Positions 6,109 to 6,166 of a stretch of DNA of 6,166 bases are shown piece by piece; the stretch's first letter is position 1; every line of letters begins with the position of its first letter. The notes beneath the pieces are model-generated. The model made no database searches. It saw only the letters and a program-made list of their open reading frames with translations, and had not been told where the DNA came from. This DNA is from an uncultured Lachnospiraceae bacterium. GTDB lineage: Bacteria; Bacillota; Clostridia; Lachnospirales; Lachnospiraceae. The DNA lies in assembly GCA_902783445.1 (NCBI GenBank), contig CACZQX010000192.1, positions 1-6,166 on the forward strand, written 5' to 3'. Both the position numbers and the translations under genes were made by a program.

Positions 6109-6166
6109 TCAATCAACTTGACAAGTAACACATCTTTCGGTGTAGTAATCTAACATTGAGACTAAT
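6109..6166 (-). CDS. C-terminal end of the group II intron-encoded protein (partial, putative reverse transcriptase/maturase)
   Basis: The minus strand has an open frame from the window edge to a TGA at 6111-6109, giving the last 18 residues, LVSMLDYYTERCVTCQVD. The other two frames carry stops within the same stretch or read less like a protein. The stop abuts the first base of domain V, a plausible place for an intron-encoded protein to end because these proteins sit in domain IV. No reverse transcriptase motif is in view, so the identity rests on context and on a general likeness to maturase C-termini that read L..LLDYY. No HNH endonuclease motif is visible in these residues. Its start and nearly all of its body are outside the window. 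Confidence 0.6.
   Translation of the reverse strand, partial: LVSMLDYYTERCVTCQVD

Larger units (their letters stand above)
6035..6166 (-). mobile_element. 3' end of a group II intron (rest lies beyond the window)
   Basis: Read on the minus strand, this segment has the expected order for the end of a bacterial group II intron: the end of an open frame, then domain V, then domain VI, then a terminal AT. The last intron base is placed at 6035 because the intron then ends in GAT, giving the usual AY ending, with the branch adenosine seven bases from the end. The 3' exon would start at 6034, which is the complement of the base right after the tyrS stop codon. Group II introns are self-splicing ribozymes that move by target-primed reverse transcription. 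The structural subclass cannot be fixed from this fragment. The intron is oriented opposite to tyrS. Confidence 0.88.

Noticed and set aside
1..6166. CRISPR arrays, tRNA or rRNA genes, insertion sequence ends, prophage genes
   Set aside because: No spaced direct repeats, no tRNA cloverleaf or CCA-ending gene, no transposase frame and no rRNA-like stretch were seen on either strand.

Overview
This window looks like chromosome from a low-GC, Gram-positive bacterium of the Clostridia, probably Lachnospiraceae-like. That placement is inferred from AT-rich coding sequence, strong AGGAGG-type ribosome binding sites, the style of the AsnRS and TyrRS sequences, and a class A penicillin-binding protein with a short lysine-rich cytoplasmic leader. 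It was not tested by any database search. Most of the window is core housekeeping DNA. The last 132 bases are the end of a mobile group II intron.

Layout. Bases 1-102 are the last 33 codons of an unrecognised plus-strand gene. A bidirectional rho-independent terminator (136-175) separates it from the converging minus-strand pair. That pair, read right to left, is asnS (asparaginyl-tRNA synthetase, 3854-2463), an 84-base gap holding a 15-bp stem-loop, and a bifunctional class A penicillin-binding protein (2378-189). The 284-base gap 3855-4138 is a divergent promoter region with one good sigma-A-type promoter in each direction, both with 17-base spacers. To the right, a plus-strand pair encodes a small protein with two S1 RNA-binding domains (4139-4780) and tyrS (tyrosyl-tRNA synthetase, 4810-6033). 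They are 29 bases apart with no terminator between them.

One base after the tyrS stop codon, the complementary strand carries the 3' end of a group II intron (6035 rightward). Visible are a domain VI hairpin with a bulged branch-point adenosine seven bases from the 3' end, a domain V hairpin with a CGC triad and a CG bulge, and the last 18 codons of what is probably the intron-encoded reverse transcriptase. The rest of the intron lies beyond the right edge.

Functionally, the two synthetases and the S1 protein serve translation and the PBP builds peptidoglycan. Neither synthetase gene has a recognisable T-box leader, although this control is common for such genes in Bacillota. The intron end is the only accessory element, and I see no new defence or metabolic system here. 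The points most worth a second look are the intron's placement antisense to tyrS, the lack of any other tyrS terminator in view, and the hairpin between asnS and the PBP gene.
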